Source of the DNA: Chlorocebus sabaeus
Taxonomy: Eukaryota; Chordata; Mammalia; Primates; Cercopithecidae
Direction: 5' to 3'
DNA length: 64,000 nt
NCBI RefSeq assembly: GCF_047675955.1
Contig: NC_132926.1
Coordinates: 18,353,826-18,417,825, forward strand
Shown here: piece after piece, positions 45,601-56,740 of the stretch
How the letters are laid out: each line of letters begins with the position of its first letter
Numbering within the stretch: position 1 is the stretch's first letter
Notes under the pieces: generated by a model
What the model saw: the letters and a program-made list of their open reading frames with translations, nothing else
The model's database searches: none
What the model was told of the DNA's origin: nothing
Program-made: the position numbers and the translations under genes

Positions 45601-46000
45601 ATCTTCTTCAATTATCTGGACATATTTTGTTTTCATTCTTTAAATTTTACTTGGAATTTTTATTTTATACTATTCATCGATGCCATGATTTTCAAAATAC
45701 AAATATTTCTCTTCACAATTTGTACATACCCCATTGCGACATTTTTATAATGAGCATTCTTCGTGTCATTCCTATTAATTTTCTTTTTGCTTTCTTCATG
45801 TAGTTTTATATTATCTTAATACAGACAACCTTTATTTATATTATAGGTCATTTTTATGGTTTTGTTTAGTGAAATGAATTCTTGGAGCATCTGCTTAAAG
45901 GAAATTTATGAGGAAAGAATGCCAGAGCCATGTTACAGCTTAACAGAAGATCCTATGCCCTCATATTGTACTGTGAGCTCTTTTCATATTTACCTCTTCC
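42670..46000 (-). mobile_element. Ancient L1M/HAL1-like LINE, interrupted by a younger L1
   Basis: T-rich + strand reads as antisense L1 ORF2 and 5' region. 'acattgagatcagagaatgt' and, after the younger insert, 'atgtccttctttgtctattt' and 'aatatcacaacgctgacttt' are degenerate forms of well-known antisense L1 ORF2 blocks. The stretch beyond 45.2 kb is less certain. Open frames at 44641-44835, 45219-45497 and 45312-45518 show no domain. Confidence 0.55.
43289..43760 (-). mobile_element. L1: 5'-truncated L1PA fragment
   Basis: Antisense L1 3' end. It has an AT-rich poly-T start, then the 3' UTR ('cttgtgccatgttgctgtgc'), then the ORF2 C-terminus in the - strand frame 43540-43722, whose 60 codons ('TDWIKKMWHIYTMEYYVAI') closely match the ORF2 end of the full-length copy at 37.5-37.7 kb. 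A tandem duplication in the 3' UTR (cacccatcaact repeated 18 bp apart, about 43398-43433) is peculiar to this copy. C-runs at 43463-43484 give a strong - strand G-quadruplex motif. Confidence 0.93.
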
Positions 46001-47071
46001 TAGCCACATATATATTTATATATATTGGCGGTGTACCACTTTGCACAATATAAGATTTCTCCCCTCATCCATTGATATACTACTCATTGATATACTACTC
46101 AATGATATTAATATACTACTTCCTGCAAAATGTGTATCTTTGTGATTGTCGCTGAAACTCAGATAGCGTCTTGAAACTCTATGCCAGCAGAATGTACTGG
46201 CAGGATCTTATATTCTTCCTGTTTCTTATGAGTTTTGTCCTTATGGAATGTGTTTCCTACTTCAGAGGAACTCTGCCTTTGTGTAAGTTCTGTATTCATT
46301 TTCATCTTCTCTCATCATGATTCCACAGCTATCTTTGATGCTTACTGCATTTGATGATGTTTCTTGAAATACTCAAATATTGTTCAACTTCTGGTTTTCT
46401 TAGTGATAAATTTATATATATTATATACATATATAAACACACATATTACAGATAAATCTAATATGTATATACACAAATACATACACATATATATGAACAT
46501 ATATATACATATCTCAAATTTTTTTGTATAAGAAGTTGAAACCTGTCAGTTTTTGAATAAGTCAAAACCAGAAGCGAGAGTGCAAATGTTTGTCTTTTTT
46601 AAGTCTTAAGCAGAAAAAAACAGCTTCCTCTTGAGGAGATTAGGAATGTAGAATTAGCATGAGGCCCAAGGGGTGTGTGCTTATCTCATCTTTTGCCCTA
46701 TTCAGTGGTATACACTGTTCAGATTAGAGAGAATTTTTAAAAGGTGAAGATTCTGCACAGAAACATTTACCTTTTTCTATCTGATTTTGTGGTCCAAGAT
46801 AATAAGTATTTCAAAAGCATATGAATTTTTAAAAAGCTCAAAAAGCTTACTCCTTATTTAAAAATAAAGTATTTATGAAGCTCTGCCTGGACTTTTGTGT
46901 AACTTTGCTATATTAATATTTTTAAAAATAAGCCAATTGAAATAAAATTCTTGAAGCATTTTCATGGAATGCTAACATCAATATCACTTACAAATATTCC
47001 TAAGTATTTCATTTCAAGATATAATTTTAATCTTACAACAAAATTACTAGAAATAATTTAAAGTAGCCATA
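46001..47071. other. AT-rich sequence with a 15-bp tandem repeat
   Basis: attgatatactactc is present twice exactly at 46071-46100, with a degenerate third unit to 46120. TATATA-rich low complexity is at 46010-46024 and 46415-46515. No gene or clear repeat family otherwise. Confidence 0.55.
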
Positions 47072-47405
47072 CATTTTACCTATTTATTTTTTATTTATTT
47101 ATTTTTGAGACAGAGTGTCGCTCTGTTACCCAGGCTGGAGTGCAGTGGCATGAACTCGGCTCATTGCAACCTCTGCCTACCAGGTTCAAATGAGTCTCCT
47201 GCTTCAGCCTCCCGAGTAGCTGGGACTACAGGCACACACCACCACACCCGGCTCATTTTTGTATTTTTAATAAAGACAGGGTTTCACCATGTTGGCCAGG
47301 CTAGTTTCGAACTCCTAATCTCAGGTGATCTGCTCACTTCAGCCTCCCAAAGTGCTGGGATTACAGGCGTGAGCCACTGCACCTGGCCCATTTTACCTAT
47401 TTATT
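47072..47405 (-). mobile_element. Alu SINE (AluS-type) with 17-bp TSD
   Basis: TTTA-modified T tail, complete antisense Alu ending 'gagccactgcacctggcc'. cattttacctatttatt lies at 47072-47088 and 47389-47405. Open frame 47105-47407 (+) is Alu-derived. Confidence 0.96.
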
Positions 47406-47817
47406 AATAAACCATCCAATGTTATATTTGCAATATAATTTATAACATATAATTTATTTTAAAGCATAAAAATGATTTATATAAAATTTATATTTATTAT
47501 ACTATTTAAACAATTATAACTATTCATAGTTAGGAACAGAGGATTGTGGAAATCACACCCACTGGATGCAATGTTCAACTCTATTGGACATGCTTAGCAT
47601 CTGGAACTGTGTTCTTCACTTATTAATCCTTGGGTCAATACCTGTTAAATCAATGAGTCAGTCACATGGCCTGGCATTTGAGGAAGGATCACATTTTACA
47701 GGAAGTACAACTAAGGTCCTCCCAGTTAAACCAATAATCCAACAGTAAGGAAAAGACCAGGTTACATGTTCCTTGGATCAATCTCTCTGATCACAAAACG
47801 GAATCCTGTGATTTTCA
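47406..47817. other. Unassigned sequence
   Basis: AT-rich at the left. The 60-codon open frame at 47566-47748 (+) has no recognised domain. Confidence 0.45.
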
Positions 47818-47890
47818 CTCTTTCTTTCTTTCCTTCCTTCCTTCCTTCCTTCCTTCCTTCCTTCCTTTTCTTTCTTTCTTTCTTTCTTTT
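47818..47890. repeat. (TTCC)n/(TTTC)n microsatellite
   Basis: About 73 bp of pure pyrimidine tetranucleotides: TTTC, then TTCC repeated about ten times, then TTTC. Likely polymorphic and able to form triplex DNA. Confidence 0.95.
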
Positions 47891-47954
47891 AGACAAGGAC
47901 AAAACCAACCTTCATACTCCTACAAACACCCAGTTATTTGATATTGGAATAGAT

Positions 47955-48185
47955 TGGTTCTCAGCTGGTGGCTATTTTGCTCACATTCCTCCATCCCCAG
48001 CCCACTGGACATTTGGGAAACTCTGGGGACTTTTTCAGTAGTCACAGCTGGAAAAGGAGGGGAGGATGCTTTTAGTGTCTAGTGGGTAGAGGACAGTACC
48101 AAATATTCTACTACACACAGGGCAGCCGCCAATAATGAATCATCCAGTCCAAAATGTCAACAGTGCTGAGGTTGAGAAATCATGA
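47955..48185 (+). mobile_element. MER20-like hAT-Charlie DNA transposon
   Basis: Ends 'ggttctcagctggtggctat' and 'ctgaggttgagaaatcatg' form degenerate inverted termini. Internal blocks are 'cactggacatttgggaaact', 'tagtgtctagtgggtagagg', 'ccagtccaaaatgtcaacag'. Non-coding MITE. The family name is from memory of the consensus. Confidence 0.8.
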
Positions 48186-48984
48186 AATACATATGTATAA
48201 CTTTTAATTTTGATGAAACTCTGGTTTTATTAACAAAAAGAAGAAAATAACTAGTAACTTGGAAAGTTTAATAACATCCTCTCCCCCTCCTCATTCTTGG
48301 CCCAAATGTCAAAAGACTAATGGGGAAAATGAAAAGGAAGAAACTAAGGGCTCTACAGCACTATCTTAGAACTTAGTGAACTTGAATGGAGGAAAACTAC
48401 TGAGAATGTGCCTGCTATTTATCTTGACTTTTGTTCCCAGCTCTTCTATTCTCTCATTCTTTCTGAGGATTTCTGAAGAAAAGCACTTATTCTAAAACCT
48501 GCCTTTCATGTTTTGCTTTTCGTTGCACCCCATGACTCTAAGAATTCCTTCCTCTCTATCACCATTTGACTGTGTTGACTGTGTTTGCTTACTGCCACCA
48601 CCTGAAGTCCCAACCAGCACCCATTATCAAAAGTACAAAGGGAGACATACTTTTCTCAAGTCTTTGGAAGTACTCATTTCTGTGGTTCAGGGAGCTATTT
48701 GTATTCCTAGTAGGTATTGCTACCCTTCCGATCATATTCATTGCTGATTAAGTAACATATCAGAGCTGCTGTGAGCTGTGGGAACAGAAGTATTAATGCA
48801 CACTTCCTTGGCTATTTTCTTGAATTATTTTTAGGAAAAAGTCTGAACTATTCCACTCCTACACTATCAATTCCATCATGACTATCAAGATCCTGCTTCA
48901 GATCTGGACTTTTATATCTGCATGTTCCTCCGCTAAATATATCTGCTAGGCATTTTATTTGTTAACTATTCACATACAGTTGAT
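48186..48984. other. Unassigned sequence
   Basis: Two overlapping + strand open frames (48508-48747 and 48566-48751) have no recognised domain. No repeat family identified. Confidence 0.4.
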
Positions 48985-49620
48985 ACATTAAGAAGAACTG
49001 GCTGACTTCCAATTTGGCAGGCTATATTGGGTTATTGGGATCAACCATCATCTCTTGAAACAAAAGCTAAAAAATGTCTGCTTTGATGCTGAGCAAGGCA
49101 GGACAAAATCAAAATATATATATATGGAGAGCAGTCTTTTAGAACTGTGGGCACACATGGGGTTTCATGGGAATTTGTATCCAAGATTATACATAGCCTG
49201 AATTATCAAGGAACCCCCAGCCCTCATGTGGTTGTGGCTAGAGTAGGGCAAAGCCATCCTGGAAGTATGTGAATACATCGTTAGCCTTGAGGGATAGCAG
49301 AGATAATTTTCCAGAGGCAATTAATTACTATCAAGCAGTCTAAGATAATTAAGTCCAAAGAAAAAGGGAAACATGGAACAAAAACCAGCAGAAACAACAA
49401 ATATCACAAAAGACCAGGACATAACTTAGAAACCATAATTGTCAGATCTGGATTTGAAACACAATGCCTACTATGTTTAACAAATATTACAAATAAACAA
49501 ATATTACTAATTACAGGAAATTTAAATGAATAAATATTCAGTTATATGATAAATTGCAAAATAAGATTTAAAAGTCCAAATCAAATCTATTATTAAAATG
49601 TAAGACTACATAAATATAAA

Positions 49621-49780
49621 TGTGATGGTTAATTTTATATATCAGTGTAACTGCGCTAAGATATGCTTACGTGGTGGTAAAATATTATTTCTGGGTGTGT
49701 CTATAAGGGTGTTTCTAAAACAGATTAGCATTTGAATCAGTAGACTGAATAAAGAAGATATACCCTGACTAATTATTCTG
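49621..49780 (+). mobile_element. ERVL LTR fragment (MLT2-like)
   Basis: 'tgtgatggttaattttatat', 'attatttctgggtgtgtcta', 'gattagcatttgaatcagta' and 'gactgaataaagaagatata' follow the 5' part of an MLT2-type LTR. The remainder is missing. Confidence 0.75.
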
Positions 49781-50257
49781 ACTAATAAAGTAGAAAAATA
49801 GTAGAAAAGTAAAATAGTAGAAAAAAGAGTGACCATTTAAATACAAACTGGAAAAAATACGGGATAACTACACTAATATGAAAAAATATTAAAATAAAAT
49901 GTGATTAGAAATGAAGAGTTTTCCCACATAATTATAGAAGTTTCAATTCAGCAGAAAGATTTCAGATTTTATACTTATACGCACTTGACGTCATAACCTG
50001 AAGAATTTATAAAGCAAAAATGAACAGACCTACAAATTTAAAAATTCACAATCACATTAAGATATTGTAATATTCCACACTCAGAAATTGTTAGAATCAG
50101 GAGAAAAAAATACCAGCAGAAGTAGAGAAGATTTGATTACCACTGACACTTTCAATCTACAGATATACTGCTCCCAACAACTACAGAATATAAATAGTTT
50201 TCAAGCATGCATGCAATATTTTTATAAACTTATGCATGTTAAAATATAAAACAGGTC

Positions 50258-51614
50258 TCAAAACATTTCAAAGGAGTAATAAAGCAAGGCACCTACAGCC
50301 ATCTGATCTTCGACAAAGCTGACAATAACAAGCAATGGGGAAAGGACTCCTTATTCAATAAATGGTGCTGGCATAACTGGCTAGCCACATGCAGGAAACC
50401 AAAACTGGACCCCTTCCTTAGACCATATACAAAAATCAACTCAAGATGGATTAAAGACTAAACTTAAACCTCAAACTATAAAAACTCTAAAAGAAAACCT
50501 AGGAAATACCATTCTGGGCATCAGACCTAGCAAAGGTCTCATAATGAAGACTTTAAAAGCAATTGCAATAAAAACAAAAATTGGCAAGTGGGACCTAATT
50601 AAACTAAATATTATGCTTTCTTTTAAGAAAACTATCAACAGAGTAAACAGACAATTTACAGAACGGTAGGGGGATATTTGCAAAATATGCATCCAACAAA
50701 GGTCTAATACACAGATTCTGTAAGGAAGCTAAACAAACCAACAAGCAAAAAAAACAAACAACCGCATTAAATGTGGACAAAGGACATGAACAGACACTTC
50801 TCAAAAGAAGACATACACACAATCAACAAGTTTATGGAAAAATGCTCAATATCTCTAATCATTAAAGAAATGTAAAGCAAAATCACAATGAGATACCATC
50901 TTATACCAGTCAGAATGGCTATTACAAAATAATAACAGATGTGGTAAGGTTGCAGAGAGAATAGAACACTTACACGCTTCTGGTGGAAATATAAATTAGG
51001 TCAGCCACTGCAGAAAGCAGTCCGGAGATTGCTGGAAGAACTTAAAATGGAACCACCATTCAACCCAGCAATTCTCTTACTGGATCTATGCCCAGAGTAA
51101 TATACATTGCTCTACCATAAAGATACATTCAAATGTATGTTCATCACAGCACTATTCGTATTGGCAAAGACATGGAATCAACCTAGATTCCCATCAAGGG
51201 TAGACCAGATAAAGAAAATATGTTACATATACACCATGGAATACCACACAGTCATAAAAAGGGAACAAAATCATGTCCTTTGCAGGAACTGGATGGAACT
51301 GGACACCATTTTCCTTAGCAAACAATGACAGGAATAGAAAACCAAATACTGCATGTTATCTCTTATAAGTGGGAGTTAAATGATGAGAACACGTGGACAC
51401 AGAAAGGGGAACAACAGACACTGGGGCCTACTTAAAGGTGGAGGGTGGGAAGAGGGTGAAGATTGAAAAACTATCTGTTAGGTACTATACTAATTATATA
51501 GGTGACAAAATTATCTGTACACCAAACCCCTACGATACACAATTGACCCTTGTAACAGACCTGCACATGTACCCCTGAGTCTAAAAGGAAAAAAAGAATT
51601 ATTTTCAAAACATT
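50258..51614 (+). mobile_element. L1: 5'-truncated L1 (L1PB/L1MA/old L1PA type) with 10-bp TSD
   Basis: Body about 50268-51604. It covers the C-terminal third of ORF2 and the 3' UTR: 'ctacagccatctgatcttcg', 'agacacttctcaaaagaaga', 'aatgagataccatcttatac', 'atgagaacacgtggacacag', then an A-rich tail. tcaaaacatt is duplicated at 50258-50267 and 51605-51614. The 73-codon frame at 51107-51328 is part of ORF2 and other frames are closed by many stops. It is more diverged than the full-length L1, so older. Confidence 0.88.
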
Positions 51615-52070
51615 AAAATTCTACAGAATGTAATTTCAAATCACAATGAAATTCAGCTAGAAATAAAGTAGAAGATAACTGGAAATTTCCCATATGTTGG
51701 AAATTTAAAAATGAACTAAATAATTCATGTCAAAGAAAAAACATTATGGAGATCAGAAAATATTTTGAACTCACACGTTTGTCAATACATATGGCTTGCA
51801 GATAAAACTGTACTGTAAGGAAATTTAAAACCTTAAATACACATAATAGAAAAGAAAGACTGAGCATTAAGAAACCAAACATTATTTCAAGAAGAAAGAA
51901 AACAGCAGCATAATAAATCCAATGAATGTCCAAAGTAAGAATTTTTAAAAATATATCAGAAGTGAGATAGAGAACAAGCATAAAATAGAAGGACTATACA
52001 AAGTCAAAACTGATAATCACCCTGCAAGTTTATTCCACAAAAAAATCAGATCAGATAGATAAATTCAAAA

Positions 52071-53989
52071 CAGGGAATCAAGTGGGTTAAAGCTGTGTTT
52101 CTCCCCTCAGGCATATATGAATTTCAACAGAAACTGCCTTATAATCAAAAAAAAAAAAAATTATTGATATTCATGCTGCCCATACCTCAAGATTATGAGG
52201 ATCTGCCTTCTCCTGACTCTACCAAATTATAGAAATAAGACAATTATGATTGTCCTCTGAAATTTAAAAAACAAAATCAATATCGAACAGATCAGACTAG
52301 GTAGTAAACATTACTTTTATGTGTTCTCAGGTCTGGGAAAGTTGAATTTAACTAGATTGATGATGGCAACATACCTCAAGGAAGACTCTGGAATGGAAGA
52401 CAGCTTGATCAGATACAGAAGTCTTAGAGAAGGATTTATTCAAAAGCAACCACTCAGAGCACACATGCAAACCTGTCTGGCTAAGAAGGATACCCTCGCC
52501 AAGCACAATGATCCTGTCTACTTGGAGGATGCACCTTCTGGTTGCAGTGCCACTCACCTTTTCTTACTGCCTCCCTTTTCTTTAGTTCTATGCTTGTCAA
52601 GTAATCTTCCAAGAATAATTGGGTTTCACTTGCAGTTTGGTTACTGCATGAGTTCTTGACTTTGAGAATCAAAGAAAGCTTTGGTCCTCTCCACAGCAGA
52701 AAACAAAGTTTGCATTCAGACACACACACACACGCGCGCACACACACACATACACACACAAGCGATTTTCATGCAATTTTGGGGAATGATTGTAAAGACC
52801 ATCCTCACATCATCCCAAGGCTTAAAGAGAGAGAATGTGCTAAGTCAGAACATAATCTGGACCTCCTGACAATCCTCTCTCTAGGCATTTTAATAAATTA
52901 ACAATTCTGGTTTGACACTTCAGTCTCTTATGGCCCTTTCCAGGAAAATCCAGGGCCTCCAAATATGAGTAATTATGGAAAACTGAAGACACCAGGGTTC
53001 TGCATGGCCAGTGGCCAAATAGAGGTGGCTGGGCTTGGCATCTTGAATTCAACATTTGCATTCATTCAGCTTCAATGGAGGAATTTTCATCAGCACAGTG
53101 ACTTTGAAGAGTAAAACTATACCTTACGTTACCTGCATCCCAGATAATTATCGATGGGCAGGACCAAGTTGAATGAATATTGAATCCTCAAAACAGTTTT
53201 TATCTTTAAACTTCAGTTTTGCTAAATCGAAAGTGAACAAAAAGGCTTACTTATAAGAGTATGGTTATTTCCCTTACCCATTCGTCTACAAACACAGATA
53301 TTAGATTTGTAACCAGACAGCTTAGAGTGCCAGTGAAACAAACAAACAAAATAATATGTGTGTTTGTTAAGTAATAATTTGTTGGGAAGTCTTTGAGGGA
53401 GGAGTGAAAAAAATGAGTGAATGATACTATGTATATGAAGCATATTAAACAAAAGAATAAATGAACAGCTTCTCAGGCAAGTCTTTTGCACTTAATTAAC
53501 TAATCAATTTTCCAGGGTTCTAATGAATATTAATAGCAAAAGTATAATGCCAATGCATAGTAAATAATCCTAAGCATCACTGATGTGTACTTTGAAACAG
53601 CAAAGGCAACAAAAAGAAAAAAGTAGCATAAGTCAGCAGATTGAAAGAAAAGTAACTGTGAGGGACCTAATTAAAGCTTAGTTTTGTTTTTCCTCCCTAT
53701 AGAAAAAGATGTCACAGGACTGCTTTTGCCCAAACATTTACCCAACCACATATAACTTAAAGATCACATAGGCTTCTAGCAAGAACAGAGAACACAGGTT
53801 TGCTTTTCCTTTGTGTTTGCTGTGGCACTGGTGAGATGTGAATGACCAGTTAGTATACCTCCAACTCCAAATGTTCAGCCTATCAAAACAATCTAAGCGG
53901 AGTAACTGATTTCTCATTTCTCTCTTACTATTTTTACTCCTTCACGTGGAAGAGACTTAACACATTCTCATAAAGGCTTCTTTTTTCTC
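52071..53989. other. Unassigned sequence with an unexplained open frame
   Basis: A 112-codon + strand frame (52321-52659, from a GTG; first ATG a little later) and antisense frames (52348-52557, 52481-52759) overlap. I recognise no domain or repeat. It lies between L1M and L2 debris, and chance is the simplest view. A (CA)n/(CG) tract lies at 52720-52761. Confidence 0.35.
52720..52761. repeat. (CA)n microsatellite with CGCGCG core
   Basis: CACACACACACA, then CGCGCG, then CACACACACA, TACACACACA. Alternating purine-pyrimidine sequence with a CG core is a strong Z-DNA candidate. Confidence 0.92.
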
Positions 53990-54745
53990 CCATTCATCTC
54001 TAATTGTTGATATTCATCAAGATTTGGGCCGAAGACCTCTTCTCTTTTCACTCTACCCACTCTACTTGCATGATCTCATTCAAATTTGTGATCCCCAATC
54101 TATGTCTACAATCAAGATCTCTGAGCCTCGCATCCATAGATCCACATATCTAATGAATTGTAAGCTTTTTTTAATGTCCTCCAGGCCCATGAAATGCAAT
54201 TTAGCTGAAACTTTTTGGCTTGCCCCACAAACCAGCTCTAGGAGATGTGCTGAGTAAGGGGACCTTCGATGAGTTGTTCTAACCAGAAATCTGGGTTAAT
54301 GATGACATGCATATTTCTCTAACATAATCCACAACATAAACGTAGTTTCCACAGTAATCTTCCTAAAGTGTATATCATGATCCTACCTCCCTTAGGACCC
54401 ATAGCTAATTTTTTACTGCCCAAGGATGTGTACCTTTAGGCTTTTCCCCTTTATTTTCTCACCTTAAAATATCTGGGCACCCCTGTCAAAATCTTATACT
54501 TTAAGAACGAGAGGAAACATAGAAGTCCCTGGACAGAGCTTATTCTGTATCCTCATATGGCACCAAGACCCTTTGTTCAATCCTCTATTCAGCCTTTCTT
54601 GTGCCTTCAGCTAATATCTGCCTCACAAGGAGGAATGTAAGCTCTATAAGTGTAGGCACTCTGTTGCCTTTTTCCTTAATGTCTCAACATTTAGCAAAAC
54701 ACCTGATGCACTCAATACATTGCTAATAAATGCCATAATTCAGTG
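53990..54745 (+). mobile_element. L2 LINE 3' portion, sense orientation
   Basis: Sense L2 from 'gacctcttctcttttcactc' and 'gcatgatctcattcaaattt' (downstream of the RT core) to the 3' terminus 'ggaatgtaagctctataagt', 'aaaacacctgatgcactcaa' and 'tgctaataaatgcc'. The open frame 54024-54257 is decayed L2 coding sequence. Confidence 0.75.
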
Positions 54746-56034
54746 GGAGCCTCCCAGTTCACATAATGGAAGCCTATCAAGCTAGCAGCAACTTAAAGGC
54801 AGAGTTGACCCCAAAGTAAACATGTGTGCTTCATTCTTGTTTCTCATTCATGAGCTCAGGTTATATCTATTTTTCTGGTGTTTTTGTTTCATTCTAGGGA
54901 CTCTCTTTCTCAAAGGAGCAACGATTTCATTGTAAGCTGATTTACAATGGCTTCTGGGAGGCAGGACTTACAGGCGAGTTTTAACGGCACTTTCTGCTCA
55001 CTCATACCACATGTATCATTCAGCCATGGCTCACAATGTTATAAAAATGTTTCTACTTGCATGATGAAACACGTCTATCCCAAGGTATGCCAGAGATTTG
55101 AAAATAAAAAGTAAATCTCCTCCTTGGGTGGGATCCACATTATCATGCAATTTGTGAGCTTGCCCACGTGAGCCCGTTTCAGGCACTTTTAGATCAGTGG
55201 AGCAGCTATTAAAGTGCCATCAAAGCATTTTTGACTCCATAGAATTAATCATGAAATCTGTTCCTGCCAGCTCACTTATCATATTCGAAATATTAATTTA
55301 GAGCAAAATTAAATCGGACACCCACCGACAGCAACATTTTGCCCTTCAGAACTCCCCTTCATATTGATTTATTAATGGCTGCCAGAACAGCCTACTAGAA
55401 CAATTTATTACTTCTTTCTGGATGTTTCTTTATGCTTACAAATAGTCTTTGGGAAGGAGAGGTGTTATCTGACAGTCTTTTGACAGGGGTATTTTTCAAT
55501 TTGCATAACATTTGGGGGACTTATTGGGATTTAAGGAAGAAGTATCATTTTAGTATCAGTGGCAATAGGTAATTTGCTTCAGGAAGCTTTAAAGCCGGGG
55601 GGGTCACTTAACTGTGGTGCAAATCGGAGATGATATAAAAACTTAGTGCATCACTGAATCCACTCTTCACTGTGATGAAGTGCTATAAAAGCAAAATGGA
55701 AGCATAGGGTGTCCATTTATGAACTATGTAAATACTCTTTTTACTTTTGCTATTAAGACCTTAAATACCCACATCAGCACTTGAGTACCATGAAAGTTCA
55801 AATGCTCAACTGTGACAGTACATATTCCAGGGAGTAAAAGCAAATAGTTTCCTAATCCTGAGACAAAGGGCTCCTTAACTCTCCGGACCTCAGAGAGAAA
55901 TCACACTGAGCAGAACCACTGAACAACTCTGACAAGGCCCAAATTCCCCATCCCATTGGTGTATGTAGTGTTACCAACAGGGATACAGACAGGAGCCAAC
56001 TTCGATTGAACCATAGGCCTTGTGCCCTTGTGCT
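54746..56034. other. Unassigned sequence with a candidate conserved non-coding element
   Basis: No repeat or exon recognised. The 55140-55560 segment is rich in ordered homeodomain/POU-like sites: 'agaattaatcatgaaatc', 'aatattaatttagag', 'gatttattaatggctg', and an exact octamer (atttgcat) at 55499-55506. It is also free of low complexity. It resembles a developmental enhancer in composition only. Confidence 0.4.
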
Positions 56035-56575
56035 CATTCATTCAGTCATTCCATACATTTTAACTGAATGCCTACTACCAGGTGCTTTTATAAACATGGG
56101 GAATGCCCAGTTGAAGTCCCACATGAGGTCCAAGCTCATACAGAACTTACATCCTCATTGAGACAAGGGGATGGTGACAGAAAGTTTTTAAAAAAGAATC
56201 AAAGAGATAATTTCAAATAGCATCAAGTGTCGTGAAGAACATAATATAGGGTAATGGAACAGAAGGGGATCGTGGGGTGGCAGGGACAGTATTTTAGTTA
56301 GATAGTCAAGGAAGACCTCTATAAACAGCTGAGAGAAGAACATTCAGGCAGCGGAAACAGTTGGTATCAAGGTTTTGCTGTAGGTATTAATTTGTGTGTA
56401 CAAGAAACAGGAAAAAATGTCAGTGACTACAAGATAGTGAATGTAGGGCAGAGAAGTCATGGATGAGGTCAGCCAGGCAGGACTCATATCTTTGAGGGTC
56501 TTGTGTGTCTAAGTAAGTGATATAATGTGATTATGTCTTAAAATACAGCTCTGGCTGCCCTGTGGGGAAGTACTT
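56035..56575 (-). mobile_element. L2 LINE 3' portion
   Basis: Antisense L2, well ordered: 'cattcagtcattccatacat', 'cctactaccaggtgctttta', 'cagaacttacatcctcattg', 'ggaagacctctataaacagc', 'atctttgagggtcttgtgtg', 'acagctctggctgccctgtg'. Confidence 0.8.
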
Positions 56576-56740
56576 TAAGTCTCTTATCTCACTGAATTTC
56601 AACCATCACACTATGAGTTAAATACTATCATCCTTCCTATTTTAGAGAGATTATGCAGATTAGCCAAAGTCACAACTGGTTGGTGAAAGAGTTAACATCC
56701 CAACTATACCAGACGCCAAACTCAATTTGTAACATTCAAG
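56576..56740 (+). mobile_element. MIR SINE remnant
   Basis: 'tactttaagtctcttatctc', 'tactatcatccttcctattt', 'agccaaagtcacaactggtt', directly abutting the L2. Confidence 0.6.

Larger units (their letters stand above)
48985..52070 (+). mobile_element. Ancient L1M element, interrupted by an LTR piece and a younger L1
   Basis: Left part (48985-49620) resembles an old L1 5' UTR ('agccctcatgtggttgtggc', 'gatttgaaacacaatgccta'). After inserts, ORF2-like A-rich sense sequence resumes: 'aacaactacagaatataaat' and 'caggtctcaaaacatt' before the younger L1, then 'gaaattcagctagaaataaa', 'gataactggaaatttcccat', 'gaaaatattttgaactcaca' after it. The halves fit together as one endonuclease-region stretch, which proves nesting. 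All frames are destroyed. Confidence 0.65.
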
